From Gammaproteobacteria bacterium (GTDB taxonomy: Bacteria; Pseudomonadota; Gammaproteobacteria; HTCC5015), in the NCBI GenBank assembly GCA_016928055.1, contig JAFGLM010000003.1:1-64000 (forward strand): a stretch of 64,000 nt of DNA, read 5' to 3'. Each line of letters starts with the position of its first letter. Position 1 is the stretch's first letter. The notes below the pieces were generated by a model. The model made no database searches. It was not told the origin of the DNA and saw only the letters and a list, made by a program, of their open reading frames with translations. The translations under genes were made by a program, and so were the position numbers. This document shows, piece by piece, positions 10,032 through 19,268 of the stretch.

Positions 10032-10634
10032 TCACTTCGGTTTTTCATCTGGAAAAATGGATTCTTCTATCATGCCGCACAGGATATGGCCAATTGTAAT
10101 ATGCGCTTCCTGAATATGTGGTGTGTAGTCTGACGGTATGTTGATACAAACATCACTTTTGTTTTGTAACATCCCGTCCGAACCCGCCAGGCCGACTACG
10201 GTAATGCCCATTTTTTTTGCCTGCTCAACGGCAAGTAATATGTTTTTTGAATTGCCGGAGGTACTGATTCCAATAAACACATCGCCGGCTTTTCCCTGAG
10301 CTTCCAGTTGACGTTCAAATACCCGCTCATAGCCATAATCGTTGCTGATTGCAGTCAGCATCGATGTGTCGGTGGACAGTGACATAGCCGGCAATCCCGG
10401 CCTATGGTAGTTGTAGCGCCCCACTATCTCTGCGGCGATATGCTGTGCATCCGCTGCACTACCACCGTTACCGGCAAGAATAATTTTATTACCTCGCTTT
10501 AATGCATCGACGCAAATTTTTGCGGCTTCAACCACACGATAAAGCAATGGGTGATCCTTTAATATTGCCTGTTTAACACCAATCGAAGATTGGATATGCT
10601 TGATGACATAGTCATCTGATGTTAAATCAACCAT
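10032..10634 (-). CDS. gmhA: Phosphoheptose isomerase-like SIS protein
   Basis: Isomerises sedoheptulose 7-phosphate to D-glycero-D-manno-heptose 7-phosphate, the first step of ADP-heptose synthesis. It has 200 residues with the SIS-domain signature AGNGGSAADAQHIAAEIVGR near residues 54-73 and FIGISTSGNSKNIL further on. The start at 10634 follows kdkA by 10 bases and gmhB lies 35 bases downstream, so the three genes kdkA-gmhA-gmhB form an operon. Residues of both the sugar-phosphate loop and the C-terminal histidine (HITIGHILC) are present. GmhA is favoured over its DnaA-associated relative DiaA because of this context. Confidence 0.93.
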   Translation of the reverse strand: MVDLTSDDYVIKHIQSSIGVKQAILKDHPLLYRVVEAAKICVDALKRGNKIILAGNGGSAADAQHIAAEIVGRYNYHRPGLPAMSLSTDTSMLTAISNDYGYERVFERQLEAQGKAGDVFIGISTSGNSKNILLAVEQAKKMGITVVGLAGSDGMLQNKSDVCINIPSDYTPHIQEAHITIGHILCGMIEESIFPDEKPK

Positions 10635-10644
10635 TTTTAAGTCC

Positions 10645-11370
10645 TTAATGAGCGTCTTGTTCAGAATATCCCCGCAACAGGGTTAGCCAGTTCTCGTCTA
10701 TAAAATGAAAGTGTTCTCTTGCTTTTTTCAGTTTTTTCAACGAGCGCAGCAAACGCCTGAGATTTTTTTGCTGCCAACAACATGCACGGTTACGTATTCT
10801 ACCTCGATCAAAATCAATTAGATAAACCTGTGAATCGTGCAGCAATATATTATGTGCATTTAAATCCGCGTGATCGACACCCGCCCGGTGAAACTTCGCA
10901 ATAACGATTCCCAATTGCTCCCACACCTGATCACTCAAGGCGGACTGTGTAAGTGTATCAGCCAATGATTCAGTATCGGTAATCCGTTCTGTAATTAAAT
11001 CAGCTCGATAGCACAAACCATTCCGTTGGATACGTGCCGCCACGGGTACCGGTACCGGCAAATCAAGTTCAATCAATCGTGCGAGCAAGTGCCATTCCCG
11101 CCAGGCACGTGTTCTGTTCAAACCGGTCCATAAATACTGATCACGGATAAAATTCCCGACCACACCACCACGATGGTAATGCCGCAATACATGCTCTTGA
11201 TTCTGCCACAAGAAAAACAATGTGCTGGCTCGCCCCTGGGCAAATCCTGTTACAGACTGTCGCGCGCGCCAGAAAATGGGATCAAACCAGTTTAAATCAA
11301 TATTGGACTGCCGCCCTGCATCATATAGGATATGCTGCCCATCAAGATCAATTTGCTGAATATTTATCAT
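10645..11370 (-). CDS. kdkA: 3-deoxy-D-manno-octulosonic acid kinase
   Basis: Phosphorylates the single Kdo residue of lipid A-Kdo with ATP at the inner membrane. It is a 241-residue protein of the lipopolysaccharide kinase (Kdo/WaaP) family. The kinase catalytic loop is HADLNAHNILL, and the metal-binding Asp follows in VYLIDFDRGRI. Presence of kdkA usually goes with a monofunctional WaaA that adds one Kdo. Its start codon is only six bases from the oppositely oriented GT9 gene, so the promoters of each must lie inside the other gene unless a longer transcript is used. Confidence 0.92.
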   Translation of the reverse strand: MINIQQIDLDGQHILYDAGRQSNIDLNWFDPIFWRARQSVTGFAQGRASTLFFLWQNQEHVLRHYHRGGVVGNFIRDQYLWTGLNRTRAWREWHLLARLIELDLPVPVPVAARIQRNGLCYRADLITERITDTESLADTLTQSALSDQVWEQLGIVIAKFHRAGVDHADLNAHNILLHDSQVYLIDFDRGRIRNRACCWQQKNLRRLLRSLKKLKKAREHFHFIDENWLTLLRGYSEQDAH

Positions 11371-11376
11371 ATACGC

Positions 11377-12435
11377 ATGACATTACCGTTTTTAGAGCCT
11401 CCGCAATCCATCTGCATCCTGCGCCTGTCAGCGATAGGCGACGTGGTGCACACGGTGCCGATTATTCGCACGCTGCAGCGTCACTGGCCGGCCTGCAAAA
11501 TCACCTGGATTGTCGGCCGGCTGGAAGCTTCATTAGTCGGTGATATACCGGACGTCGAGTTTATCATTTTTGACAAACAGGCAGGACTAAAAGGCCTGCT
11601 TGATTTACATCGACAACTAAGCAAACGACGTTTCGACCTGCTACTGCATATGCAGGTTGCACTGCGGGCCAGCCTGATCAGCCTGTCAGTCCACGCGCCA
11701 CTCAAACTGGGTTTTGATCTTCAGCGGGCTCACGATTACCAATGGCTCTTTACCAATCATCGAATTGACGCCAGACCGTGTCAGCATGTGCTGGACGGGT
11801 TGTTCGGTTTTCTTGAAAAAATCGGGGTCCCTGAACGTAGACTGGAATGGGATATCCCGGTACCCGATAAGGCCAGACAAAAAATACAACAATACCTCAC
11901 ACCCGAAAAACCGTTGTTGGTGATTAACGCATGCAGCAGCAACCGTCATCGCAACTGGCGTAACTGGCCCGCGGATCGTTACGCCGCTGTCGTTGACCAT
12001 GCAATCGGTCAATTGGGCATGCAAGCACTGCTAACCGGAGGGAACTCTGAACAGGAACACAGCATGGCTCAGGATATTTGCAACCGTGCAACTCATAAGC
12101 CGCTTAATCTGGTCGGACAAACCACGCTGAAAGAGCTGCTGGCGATACTGAATCGTGCGGATGTATTAATCGCACCGGATACCGGACCGGCTCATATGGC
12201 TACCGCGGTCGGCACGCCTGTTATCGGGCTATACGCCACCTCCAATCCACATCGCACCGGCCCCTACCTGCATCAAAATCTGGCCGCTAATTATTACCCG
12301 CAAGCCTTAGAGCGATATTCCGGAAAAACTGTGGAACAAGCCCGCTGGGGAGAGCGTGTCCGGCATCCAGATGCCATGCAATTAATACCGGTAGATGATG
12401 TGCTGCACAATCTGACCCGGATAATCAACAAATAG
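11377..12435 (+). CDS. Glycosyltransferase family 9 (heptosyltransferase)
   Basis: A 352-residue GT9 protein. The N-terminal motif LRLSAIGDVVHTVPIIRTLQ and the C-terminal nucleotide-sugar site APDTGPAHMATAVGTPVIGLY are typical of ADP-heptose transferases WaaC/WaaF. It most likely adds a core heptose (heptosyltransferase I or III) since a clear waaF lies at 14903. ATG 11377 is chosen because the longer frame from 11332 would overlap the start of kdkA on the other strand. It is the first gene of a plus-strand run with the O-antigen ligase-like gene and a GT4 gene. Confidence 0.88.
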   Translation: MTLPFLEPPQSICILRLSAIGDVVHTVPIIRTLQRHWPACKITWIVGRLEASLVGDIPDVEFIIFDKQAGLKGLLDLHRQLSKRRFDLLLHMQVALRASLISLSVHAPLKLGFDLQRAHDYQWLFTNHRIDARPCQHVLDGLFGFLEKIGVPERRLEWDIPVPDKARQKIQQYLTPEKPLLVINACSSNRHRNWRNWPADRYAAVVDHAIGQLGMQALLTGGNSEQEHSMAQDICNRATHKPLNLVGQTTLKELLAILNRADVLIAPDTGPAHMATAVGTPVIGLYATSNPHRTGPYLHQNLAANYYPQALERYSGKTVEQARWGERVRHPDAMQLIPVDDVLHNLTRIINK

Positions 12436-12578
12436 CCCTATCAATGCCACGTTGGCCTGGTTTTCCGATAATCGTGAAAATGTCTAATATTTACTTGTAA
12501 TACGTTTGCCATATTCATTAAACTCCGGGCCTGTTCTGGTATCCCCACCGATATTTTGTTGGGTTAATTTATAACTAT

Positions 12579-13832
12579 ATGCAAGCTCTTCATAATCCTT
12601 TTCGAACTGCCGCAGCTGGACTGATATTCCTATTTCCTCTATTTGGACTATATATCGATCACTGGGCCAGTTATATCTATACCCTGCTCCTGCTCATGAT
12701 TTTTTTTGTAAAGTTTTTACCAGTTGAACGCGATCTTTCGTCTTGCGAAAAGTATTTGATGCTGATTGTCTGTTTCCTGGTTTTAACTGTACTCGCCAAT
12801 TATTACTTCGTAGATAGCAGCGACTTTAATTATTCGAGAGTACGACGTTATTCCAGAATATTTCCGGTTATCGCAATAATTTATGTAGTCGCACGAACCA
12901 AACCAAGGGAAGCGTGTTTATGGTACGGCGTTGTTATTGCGGCGATATTGTCTGGCATACTTGGTATATCTGAATGGCTAAACGCCCCTGGTATGCACTT
13001 ACGTCTTCAAGGCAACACCAATCCATTAGTCTTTGGATGGTTGAATTCCTGTCTCGGATTGATGGCAATTTCCAGCTGGCGATATTTCAAAGAAAAGAAT
13101 ATCTGGATTCGCTTTTTGCCGTTTATCGGATTCGCGCTCGCTTTGTTCGACAATATATTATCAGGCTCCCGAAGCGCATGGATCGCAATGCTTATTTCCA
13201 GTGCATTACTCGCAAAGTTCCACCGGCAACACAGCAAAACAGTTACCAAATATGCAACAACCATCGTTATTATTCTTACCTGCGTGGTTTTATACCTTAT
13301 TCCGCAAACCATGGTAAAAACCAGACTGAATGAAGTACATCAGGATGTTGTATCGTATGTAAATAATGGAATTATCAGCACATCCATTGGTGCTCGTTTT
13401 GAAATGTGGACATTGGCTCTGGAGATCTTTTCTGATCACCCCATTCTTGGCGCCGGCGCAAATGAATTTAAAATACGCGTTGACGAAAGAATTCAGTCGG
13501 GAAGATACCCCGAGGTGTATCATAACTTCAGCGAACCACACAATGAATATATTGCCGCTTTATCCAGTCGTGGCGTGTTAGGTCTAGTATCTATTTTGCT
13601 GTTATTTGGCTTACCGTTGATTTGTTTCTACAGGCATACCCAGTCCAAGTGCCTCCGAGTACGAAGAATTGCTCATGCCGGTACCGTATTGGTCTTAAGT
13701 TACGCAATACTTGGTCTAACGGCCTCTGTTTTAGATATTTGGCTCTCTTTATCGTTCTTTTCTTTCTATTTGGCGGTACTGATGGCGTATCTCTACAATC
13801 AAATATCATCTGAAACAATCAAGATGCAATAA
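12579..13832 (+). CDS. O-antigen ligase-like membrane protein (WaaL/Wzy-C)
   Basis: Multi-spanning inner-membrane protein (417 residues, about ten to twelve helices) with the large periplasmic loop typical of O-antigen ligases and polymerases: conserved features include LSGSRSAWIAML and, in the loop, HPILGAGANEF followed by PHNEYIAALSSRGVLGL, matching the Wzy_C domain. Such proteins transfer undecaprenyl-linked glycan to the lipid A core in the periplasm. No polymer flippase or polymerase gene is present in the window, so a role in capping the core with a single sugar is equally possible. A GT4 gene begins 20 bases downstream. Confidence 0.85.
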   Translation: MQALHNPFRTAAAGLIFLFPLFGLYIDHWASYIYTLLLLMIFFVKFLPVERDLSSCEKYLMLIVCFLVLTVLANYYFVDSSDFNYSRVRRYSRIFPVIAIIYVVARTKPREACLWYGVVIAAILSGILGISEWLNAPGMHLRLQGNTNPLVFGWLNSCLGLMAISSWRYFKEKNIWIRFLPFIGFALALFDNILSGSRSAWIAMLISSALLAKFHRQHSKTVTKYATTIVIILTCVVLYLIPQTMVKTRLNEVHQDVVSYVNNGIISTSIGARFEMWTLALEIFSDHPILGAGANEFKIRVDERIQSGRYPEVYHNFSEPHNEYIAALSSRGVLGLVSILLLFGLPLICFYRHTQSKCLRVRRIAHAGTVLVLSYAILGLTASVLDIWLSLSFFSFYLAVLMAYLYNQISSETIKMQ

Positions 13833-13852
13833 ATTATTGTTTATGTAATTTT

Positions 13853-14929
13853 ATGAAAATTGCTTTCGAAGCCAGCTCTATTTCGACCTATAAGCCAACG
13901 GGTATCGCCAACTATGGTCGTTCCATTATCGCTGAGTTGATAGATCTCTGCAGAGACCAAGATGACTTTACACTCTTACACAAGATCTCTAGATACAGGA
14001 AACGCAACACTTTATATAGACCTAATAATATAAATTCGAGTTTTTATATACCTCAGCTTCCACATCTTTCCTCAAAATACGACGTCATCCATTCACTTGA
14101 CGCCTATGTACCCAAATGGCGTAATGCAGTAAAAATCTCTACCATTTACGACCTGTTTGTACTGGTTAGCGGAGAAGAAAAATATTTTCCTAAAAAATTC
14201 ATCCAAAGAAAGCAAAAAAACTACCGGACAATAAAAAATACAGCCGATTACGTAATAACAATTAGCGAAACAACAAAAAAAGATATAGTGGATAAAATTG
14301 GTTTCCCCTCTGACAAAGTTTATGTTACGCCTTTAGGCATTGCTTCGGATTTTAAAACACAAACAGATGACGCAATACAATTTGTAAAAAGCAAATATCG
14401 CATATCCGGGAATTACCTGTTTTTCGTAGGCAATATATCTTCCCGAAAGAATGTACGTAGATTAATCCAGGCATTTCATGCCGGTAAGTTTCACAAAGAC
14501 TTTCAACTGGTACTGTGCGGAGCTAACAGTTATCACGGCGATACTGCTTTGCAGGAAATCGACGAACTTAAGATAAACTCTCGGGTTCACGTGTTGGATT
14601 ATGCAGACGACCAAGATTTACCGGCGCTGTATAGCGGTGCTAGTGGCTTTGTTTTTCCTACGCTTTACGAGGGGTTCGGACTGCCCCCATTGGAGGCAAT
14701 GGCCTGCGAGACTCCGGTATTGACCAGTACTACGGGTGCTGCGCCGGAAGTGTGTGGCGAACATGCTGTTTTGGTAGATCCTTATAGCGTGGACGACATT
14801 GCAGCAGGAATTGAAAAACTATTGAATGTAACACCTGAAAAGATTGCAGCCGCAAAGTATCATGCAAAACAATATACCTGGCGTCGCTGCGCTGAAGAAA
14901 CATTAAACGTCTACCGAAAAGTCCTTTAA
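13853..14929 (+). CDS. Glycosyltransferase family 4
   Basis: A 358-residue GT-B enzyme of family GT4. The donor-binding C-terminal half carries FPTLYEGFGLPPLEAMACETPVL, with the EX7E motif (EGFGLPPLE), and the middle contains FFVGNISSRKNVRRLIQAF. The N-terminus (FEASSISTYKPTGIANYGRS) fits an acceptor domain. The coding sequence is noticeably more AT-rich than the flanking genes in its first half, a mark often seen in lipopolysaccharide outer-core genes acquired by transfer. Its 3' end overlaps the 3' end of convergent waaF by 27 bases. Sugar specificity is unknown. Confidence 0.9.
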   Translation: MKIAFEASSISTYKPTGIANYGRSIIAELIDLCRDQDDFTLLHKISRYRKRNTLYRPNNINSSFYIPQLPHLSSKYDVIHSLDAYVPKWRNAVKISTIYDLFVLVSGEEKYFPKKFIQRKQKNYRTIKNTADYVITISETTKKDIVDKIGFPSDKVYVTPLGIASDFKTQTDDAIQFVKSKYRISGNYLFFVGNISSRKNVRRLIQAFHAGKFHKDFQLVLCGANSYHGDTALQEIDELKINSRVHVLDYADDQDLPALYSGASGFVFPTLYEGFGLPPLEAMACETPVLTSTTGAAPEVCGEHAVLVDPYSVDDIAAGIEKLLNVTPEKIAAAKYHAKQYTWRRCAEETLNVYRKVL

Positions 14930-15937
14930 CTTTTCAATATCCCCTGCAATACGATCAACCGATAAATCCTTAAGACAGGCATAATGCCCAAAAGGACACT
15001 GACGTTTATAACAGGGGCTACACTCTAACCCGAGATATTCTATAACTGCTTTCTTACTGAGTGGCGGTGTATATGTTGGACTGGATGAGCCATAAATAGC
15101 GATTAACGGTACATCCACCGCCGCGGCGATATGCATCAAACCCGAATCATTTGATACCGCAACATTGAGTTGCGCAATCAGATCAACAGCATCAACAAGA
15201 CTGGTTCGACCACACAAGTTATTGATTGATTGCGGCGATACGGATGCGATCAACCGGCCAAGCTCGGCTTCTTTCTGTGAGCCAAAAATCCAGATCGCAT
15301 AACCGTGCTGAACCAATTGACCGGCCAGTTTTCTGAAATATTCGGTTGGCCATTGCTTGGCCGGCCCGTATTCAGCCCCAGGCATCAAACCAACAACCGG
15401 TTTATCGCTTGAAAGATTTAATTCGACCAGCAATTTTTGCGCATTATCATCACTTGTCTGCAAACGCGGTTGCGGACATACCAGTGTAGCCGGATCATGC
15501 TCACGCTCCATCCCTAACGCGACAAAACGCTTAACCGTTTGATTAAGGCGCGGATCCAGTTCTCTTAAATCATTCAGTAGTCCATAGCGCATTTCGGTTT
15601 TAAAACCGGTACGCACCGGTATACGCGCCCAGAATGGAACTAAAGCGGACTTAAACGATCGCGGCAGTACGATTGCTCGCTGATACCGATTCTGCCTGAG
15701 TGTTTGAGCTGTTCGCCAACGTTTAGCCAGACCCAGTTCACCATGCGCCACATCCAAGGTATAGGCCTTACGTACTTCCGGCATGCGACCTATCAGATCA
15801 ACAGACCATGCCGGCGCAATTACATCAATTAACGATTGGGGTTTCTGTAGTTGTAACGACGTGAACAGGCTTTGCGCCATCACCATATCGCCCACCCAGG
15901 ACGGGCCAACAACCAGACAGTTTTCAACTTCAGACAC
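14903..15937 (-). CDS. waaF: ADP-heptose:LPS heptosyltransferase II
   Basis: Adds the second inner-core heptose. The 344-residue length and the motif VVGPSWVGDMVMAQSLFTSL at the N-terminus identify WaaF; the donor site SNDSGLMHIAAAVDVPLIAIYG and the cysteine-rich C-terminal segment (GLECSPCYKRQCPFGHYAC) are also typical. The start is GTG at 15937, six bases after the hldD stop. It ends inside the 3' end of the convergent GT4 gene. It belongs to the minus-strand run hldE-hldD-waaF. Confidence 0.95.
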   Translation of the reverse strand: MSEVENCLVVGPSWVGDMVMAQSLFTSLQLQKPQSLIDVIAPAWSVDLIGRMPEVRKAYTLDVAHGELGLAKRWRTAQTLRQNRYQRAIVLPRSFKSALVPFWARIPVRTGFKTEMRYGLLNDLRELDPRLNQTVKRFVALGMEREHDPATLVCPQPRLQTSDDNAQKLLVELNLSSDKPVVGLMPGAEYGPAKQWPTEYFRKLAGQLVQHGYAIWIFGSQKEAELGRLIASVSPQSINNLCGRTSLVDAVDLIAQLNVAVSNDSGLMHIAAAVDVPLIAIYGSSSPTYTPPLSKKAVIEYLGLECSPCYKRQCPFGHYACLKDLSVDRIAGDIEKLKDFSVDV

Positions 15938-15943
15938 CTGTTG

Positions 15944-16912
15944 CTAACTCGCAAAATCAGTTGCGTGTTTTTCCAGCCAGGCCAGATACAATGACACCCC
16001 CTCCTCAACTGACTTGAATTCCCGCGAATAGCCGGCTTCGCGTAGCAGCGAAATATCCGCCTGGGTATAACTTTGATAGCGACCCTTCAAGTGATCGGGA
16101 AACGGTATGTATTCGATTTGCCCTTCACCATAATAATCCTGCACAGCATAAGCCACATCATTAAAAGTCTGACTGCGACCGGTCCCCAGATTAAAAATAC
16201 CGCTAATGTGCGCGTTTTGTAAAAACCATAAATTAACCGCTGCAACATCTGCAACATATACAAAATCCCGGCGTTGCTCGCCATTGCCATAATCATCACA
16301 ACCTTCAAACAGGCGCATTTTCCCGTCTGACTTTAACTGATTGAAAAGATGATAGGCCACACTGGCCATGGTGCCTTTATGCTGTTCATGTGGGCCGTAG
16401 ACATTAAAATAGCGCAAGCCAACCACCTGCGACTGAATTTCAGGTAGGCGTGCCCTTACGTACTGATCAAATTGATACTTGGAATAGCCGTAAACATTTA
16501 ACGGACGCTCATACTGCGCCGCTTCCTTAAAAACTTCACCAGCGCCATACACTGCGGCTGACGATGCATAGATATAGGGTATGCCGTGTTCGGCGCAAAA
16601 ATGTAGCAGCGTTTTAGAGTATTCGTAATTATTATCCATCATATAACGACCGTCCCATTCGGTGGTCGTTGAGCAGGCGCCCTGATGAAATATATTTTCT
16701 ATCTGGTTAGCAGTACTGCCTTGCTTTATAAAATCCAGGAATCGATCCTTATCCATGTAATCGGCAATATCACAATCAACCAGATTGATAAACTTGGTTC
16801 CATCGCTAAGATCATCAACCGCGATTATATTGGTATGCCCTTGTTCGTTCAGAGCATGCAATAAATTGCTGCCGATAAATCCGGCTCCGCCTGTGACAAT
16901 TGTATATTTCAT
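15944..16912 (-). CDS. hldD: ADP-L-glycero-D-manno-heptose 6-epimerase
   Basis: Last step of ADP-L-glycero-D-manno-heptose synthesis (formerly RfaD). It is an extended short-chain dehydrogenase of 322 residues with the NADP-binding motif [13 protein letters not shown] at the N-terminus and the catalytic [10 protein letters not shown] (YxxxK). The start at 16912 (MKYTIVTGG) is chosen; the open frame continues upstream to 17065 but that would overlap hldE by about 150 bases. The hldE stop lies four bases before the ATG, so the two are translationally linked. Confidence 0.95.
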   Translation of the reverse strand: MKYTIVTGGAGFIGSNLLHALNEQGHTNIIAVDDLSDGTKFINLVDCDIADYMDKDRFLDFIKQGSTANQIENIFHQGACSTTTEWDGRYMMDNNYEYSKTLLHFCAEHGIPYIYASSAAVYGAGEVFKEAAQYERPLNVYGYSKYQFDQYVRARLPEIQSQVVGLRYFNVYGPHEQHKGTMASVAYHLFNQLKSDGKMRLFEGCDDYGNGEQRRDFVYVADVAAVNLWFLQNAHISGIFNLGTGRSQTFNDVAYAVQDYYGEGQIEYIPFPDHLKGRYQSYTQADISLLREAGYSREFKSVEEGVSLYLAWLEKHATDFAS

Positions 16913-16916
16913 ATTT

Positions 16917-18344
16917 TCAAACCGGTTTACGAATTGATTCGATAATCTTGCTTGTAGAACATCCATCAATAAAATCAAGCACAACGATATCACCACCATT
17001 GTTCTTGACAATATCCGCGCCGACAATTTCACCGGCCAGGTAATCTCCGCCTTTAACCAGCACATCAGGCATAATTTCCTTAATAATTCTGGCGGGTGTG
17101 TCCTCGCTAAACGGTACTACCCAATCGACACTTTCCAATCCTGATAACACTGCCATACGCTGCATTAAACCATTGACCGGCCGGTCGTTCCCTTTAAGAC
17201 GTTTAACCGAATCATCATCGTTTACTGCGACAACCAATCGGTCGCCTAAGTCTGCTGCCTGTGACAGATAAGCAACATGACCGGCATGTAAAATATCAAA
17301 ACATCCATTCGTAAATACAATACGCTCACCGCTGCATTTGGCGGCAGCGATCTGTTCAAGTAATAGCTCTTCCTCGATGACACCCCGTTGCAAAGGTTCG
17401 TGCTCTCTTAATGCCGCTTCCAACTCGGTAACACTGGTGGTGGCTGTACCCAGTTTACCGACGACGATACCAGCGGCCGTATTAGCCAGCGCTGTGGCAT
17501 CTGCCAGCGTTGCCCCTGCAGCCAATGCAGCACCTAAAACTGAAATAACGGTGTCTCCTGCGCCCGTCACATCATAAACTTCACGTGCTCTGGTCGGTAA
17601 TTTCAGTGCGCTCTTATTGCGTTGTAAAAGCAGCACGCCTTTTTCGCTACGCGTAATTAACAGCGCCTCCAGTTGCAATTCAGCAACCAGCTTCTGACCG
17701 CGTTCGATGATTTCTTTTTCATCGGCGCAATATCCCACTACCGCTTCAAACTCGGCCTGATTGGGTGTAATCACGGTCGCGCCGCGATAACGGGAAAAGT
17801 CACAGCCTTTTGGATCGACAAGTACTGAAACGTTCGCCTTACGGGCAACATTTATAATCTCTGCAATATCGGCCAGGGTTCCTTTCCCATAATCAGATAA
17901 TACCAACGCACCATGACCGGCGATTAACTCACGGCAGGTTTTATTTAAAGCGCTTGCACTGGCACGATCGAACCCGCCTTCAAAATCGAGTCGGATTAGT
18001 TGCTGATGACGACTGATAACACGCAATTTGGTAATCGTTGTCTGTCCCTGCAGACGCATAAAACGACATTCGATATTCGGCTTTTTCAGTAAACCTTCCA
18101 GGGAATTGGCCGCTTCATCTTCACCGGTTAAACCCAGCAATGTCACCTGACTGCCCAGATCGGCGATATTAAGCGCCACATTACCGGCACCGCCCGGTCG
18201 TTCCTCGTTGATGTGTATATTAACGACCGGCACCGGTGCTTCGGGTGATATGCGTTGGGTCGGACCATGCCAATAACGATCCAGCATTAAATCACCCATT
18301 ACTAACACGCGGCTGCTTGTAAAATCAGGTAGGCTTGTTTTCAT
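16917..18344 (-). CDS. hldE: Bifunctional heptose 7-P kinase / heptose 1-P adenylyltransferase
   Basis: HldE (RfaE) phosphorylates heptose 7-phosphate at C1 and later forms ADP-D-glycero-D-manno-heptose. The 475-residue fused form is complete: an N-terminal ribokinase-like domain (about 1-320; [24 protein letters not shown], and the catalytic [20 protein letters not shown]) and a C-terminal cytidylyltransferase-like domain (about 345-475; [20 protein letters not shown]). It heads the hldE-hldD-waaF run and, together with gmhA and gmhB, gives the full set for ADP-heptose. Confidence 0.97.
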   Translation of the reverse strand: MKTSLPDFTSSRVLVMGDLMLDRYWHGPTQRISPEAPVPVVNIHINEERPGGAGNVALNIADLGSQVTLLGLTGEDEAANSLEGLLKKPNIECRFMRLQGQTTITKLRVISRHQQLIRLDFEGGFDRASASALNKTCRELIAGHGALVLSDYGKGTLADIAEIINVARKANVSVLVDPKGCDFSRYRGATVITPNQAEFEAVVGYCADEKEIIERGQKLVAELQLEALLITRSEKGVLLLQRNKSALKLPTRAREVYDVTGAGDTVISVLGAALAAGATLADATALANTAAGIVVGKLGTATTSVTELEAALREHEPLQRGVIEEELLLEQIAAAKCSGERIVFTNGCFDILHAGHVAYLSQAADLGDRLVVAVNDDDSVKRLKGNDRPVNGLMQRMAVLSGLESVDWVVPFSEDTPARIIKEIMPDVLVKGGDYLAGEIVGADIVKNNGGDIVVLDFIDGCSTSKIIESIRKPV

Positions 18345-18409
18345 AAAAAATTATCCCACTTACTCCTGTCTCGACATCCATATTCAGTCAATATCTATAC
18401 ACAAAATAT

Positions 18410-19195
18410 TCAGTTGGTTTTTTCACCCACACGCTGTTTAACCAGTAATTTTATATATTTGGTTCGAACATATTGCGATGCCAGATAAGCCATCACCAAA
18501 CCATGCCAGCCATCCAGAAAACCCCTTTTGAAGAAATAGTATTTAATAAATCTGATCCAGGGATTAACAATCAAATTCAGAATATGTGCTTTTTTTCCAC
18601 GAGCATCCATACCGGCAGCCCGTATGGTGGTGTACTTGTCCATGGTACTGAGATGCTCAGCCAGTGTGCGATAAGGATAATGCAGAATCCTGCCTTTTAA
18701 CGTCCCCATTGGACCGTCGATTTCAACCTTATCATGTGGATCGTACCCGCCCCAATGACCCCGGCGACGATCAAATAAACGCAAATTGTAATCCGGAGAC
18801 CAGGTGCCGTGTTTGACCCAGCGGCCCATATAGAAAGACAACCGCGGCATCCGCCAGCCAACCATCTTTGGAAATCCGGCTGCTCGTAAACTGAGTATTT
18901 CGGCGCGTAATTCATCACTTATTCTTTCGTCCGCATCCAGCGACAGGATCCATTCATTCTCCGCCTGACGGATGGCAAACTCCTTTTGTGCAACATGGCC
19001 AGGCCAATCACGTTCGATAACGCGCGCGCCACAACTGGCAGCCACATCGCGGGTTTTATCTTCTGAATGAGAATCAACCACTACCACCTCATCACAGAAA
19101 TCCAGCGACTCGATACATTCCTGAATACGGTCTTCTTCATTAAAGGAGATAATGCAGGCAGAAATTTTTGGTAACTCGGTACCCTTACCAATCAT
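18410..19195 (-). CDS. Glycosyltransferase family 2, WaaE/KdtX-like
   Basis: A 261-residue GT-A enzyme: the N-terminal ISACIISFNEEDRIQECIES and the DXD-type metal site LSLDADERIS are clear. The length and overall pattern, including RDWPGHVAQKEFAI and KHGTWSPDYNLRLFDRR, match the inner-core beta-1,4-glucosyltransferase family WaaE/KdtX, which adds glucose to heptose I. It is a peripheral inner-membrane protein with a hydrophobic, basic C-terminus. It precedes hldE in the minus-strand run with a 65-base gap. Substrate is inferred only. Confidence 0.85.
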   Translation of the reverse strand: MIGKGTELPKISACIISFNEEDRIQECIESLDFCDEVVVVDSHSEDKTRDVAASCGARVIERDWPGHVAQKEFAIRQAENEWILSLDADERISDELRAEILSLRAAGFPKMVGWRMPRLSFYMGRWVKHGTWSPDYNLRLFDRRRGHWGGYDPHDKVEIDGPMGTLKGRILHYPYRTLAEHLSTMDKYTTIRAAGMDARGKKAHILNLIVNPWIRFIKYYFFKRGFLDGWHGLVMAYLASQYVRTKYIKLLVKQRVGEKTN

Positions 19196-19268
19196 TGTTT
19201 TAATCCCGGAGAAAAGATCAGAATAGCATCAAAGCCGGATTCTAATACAGTAAAACCACAAATCACAG

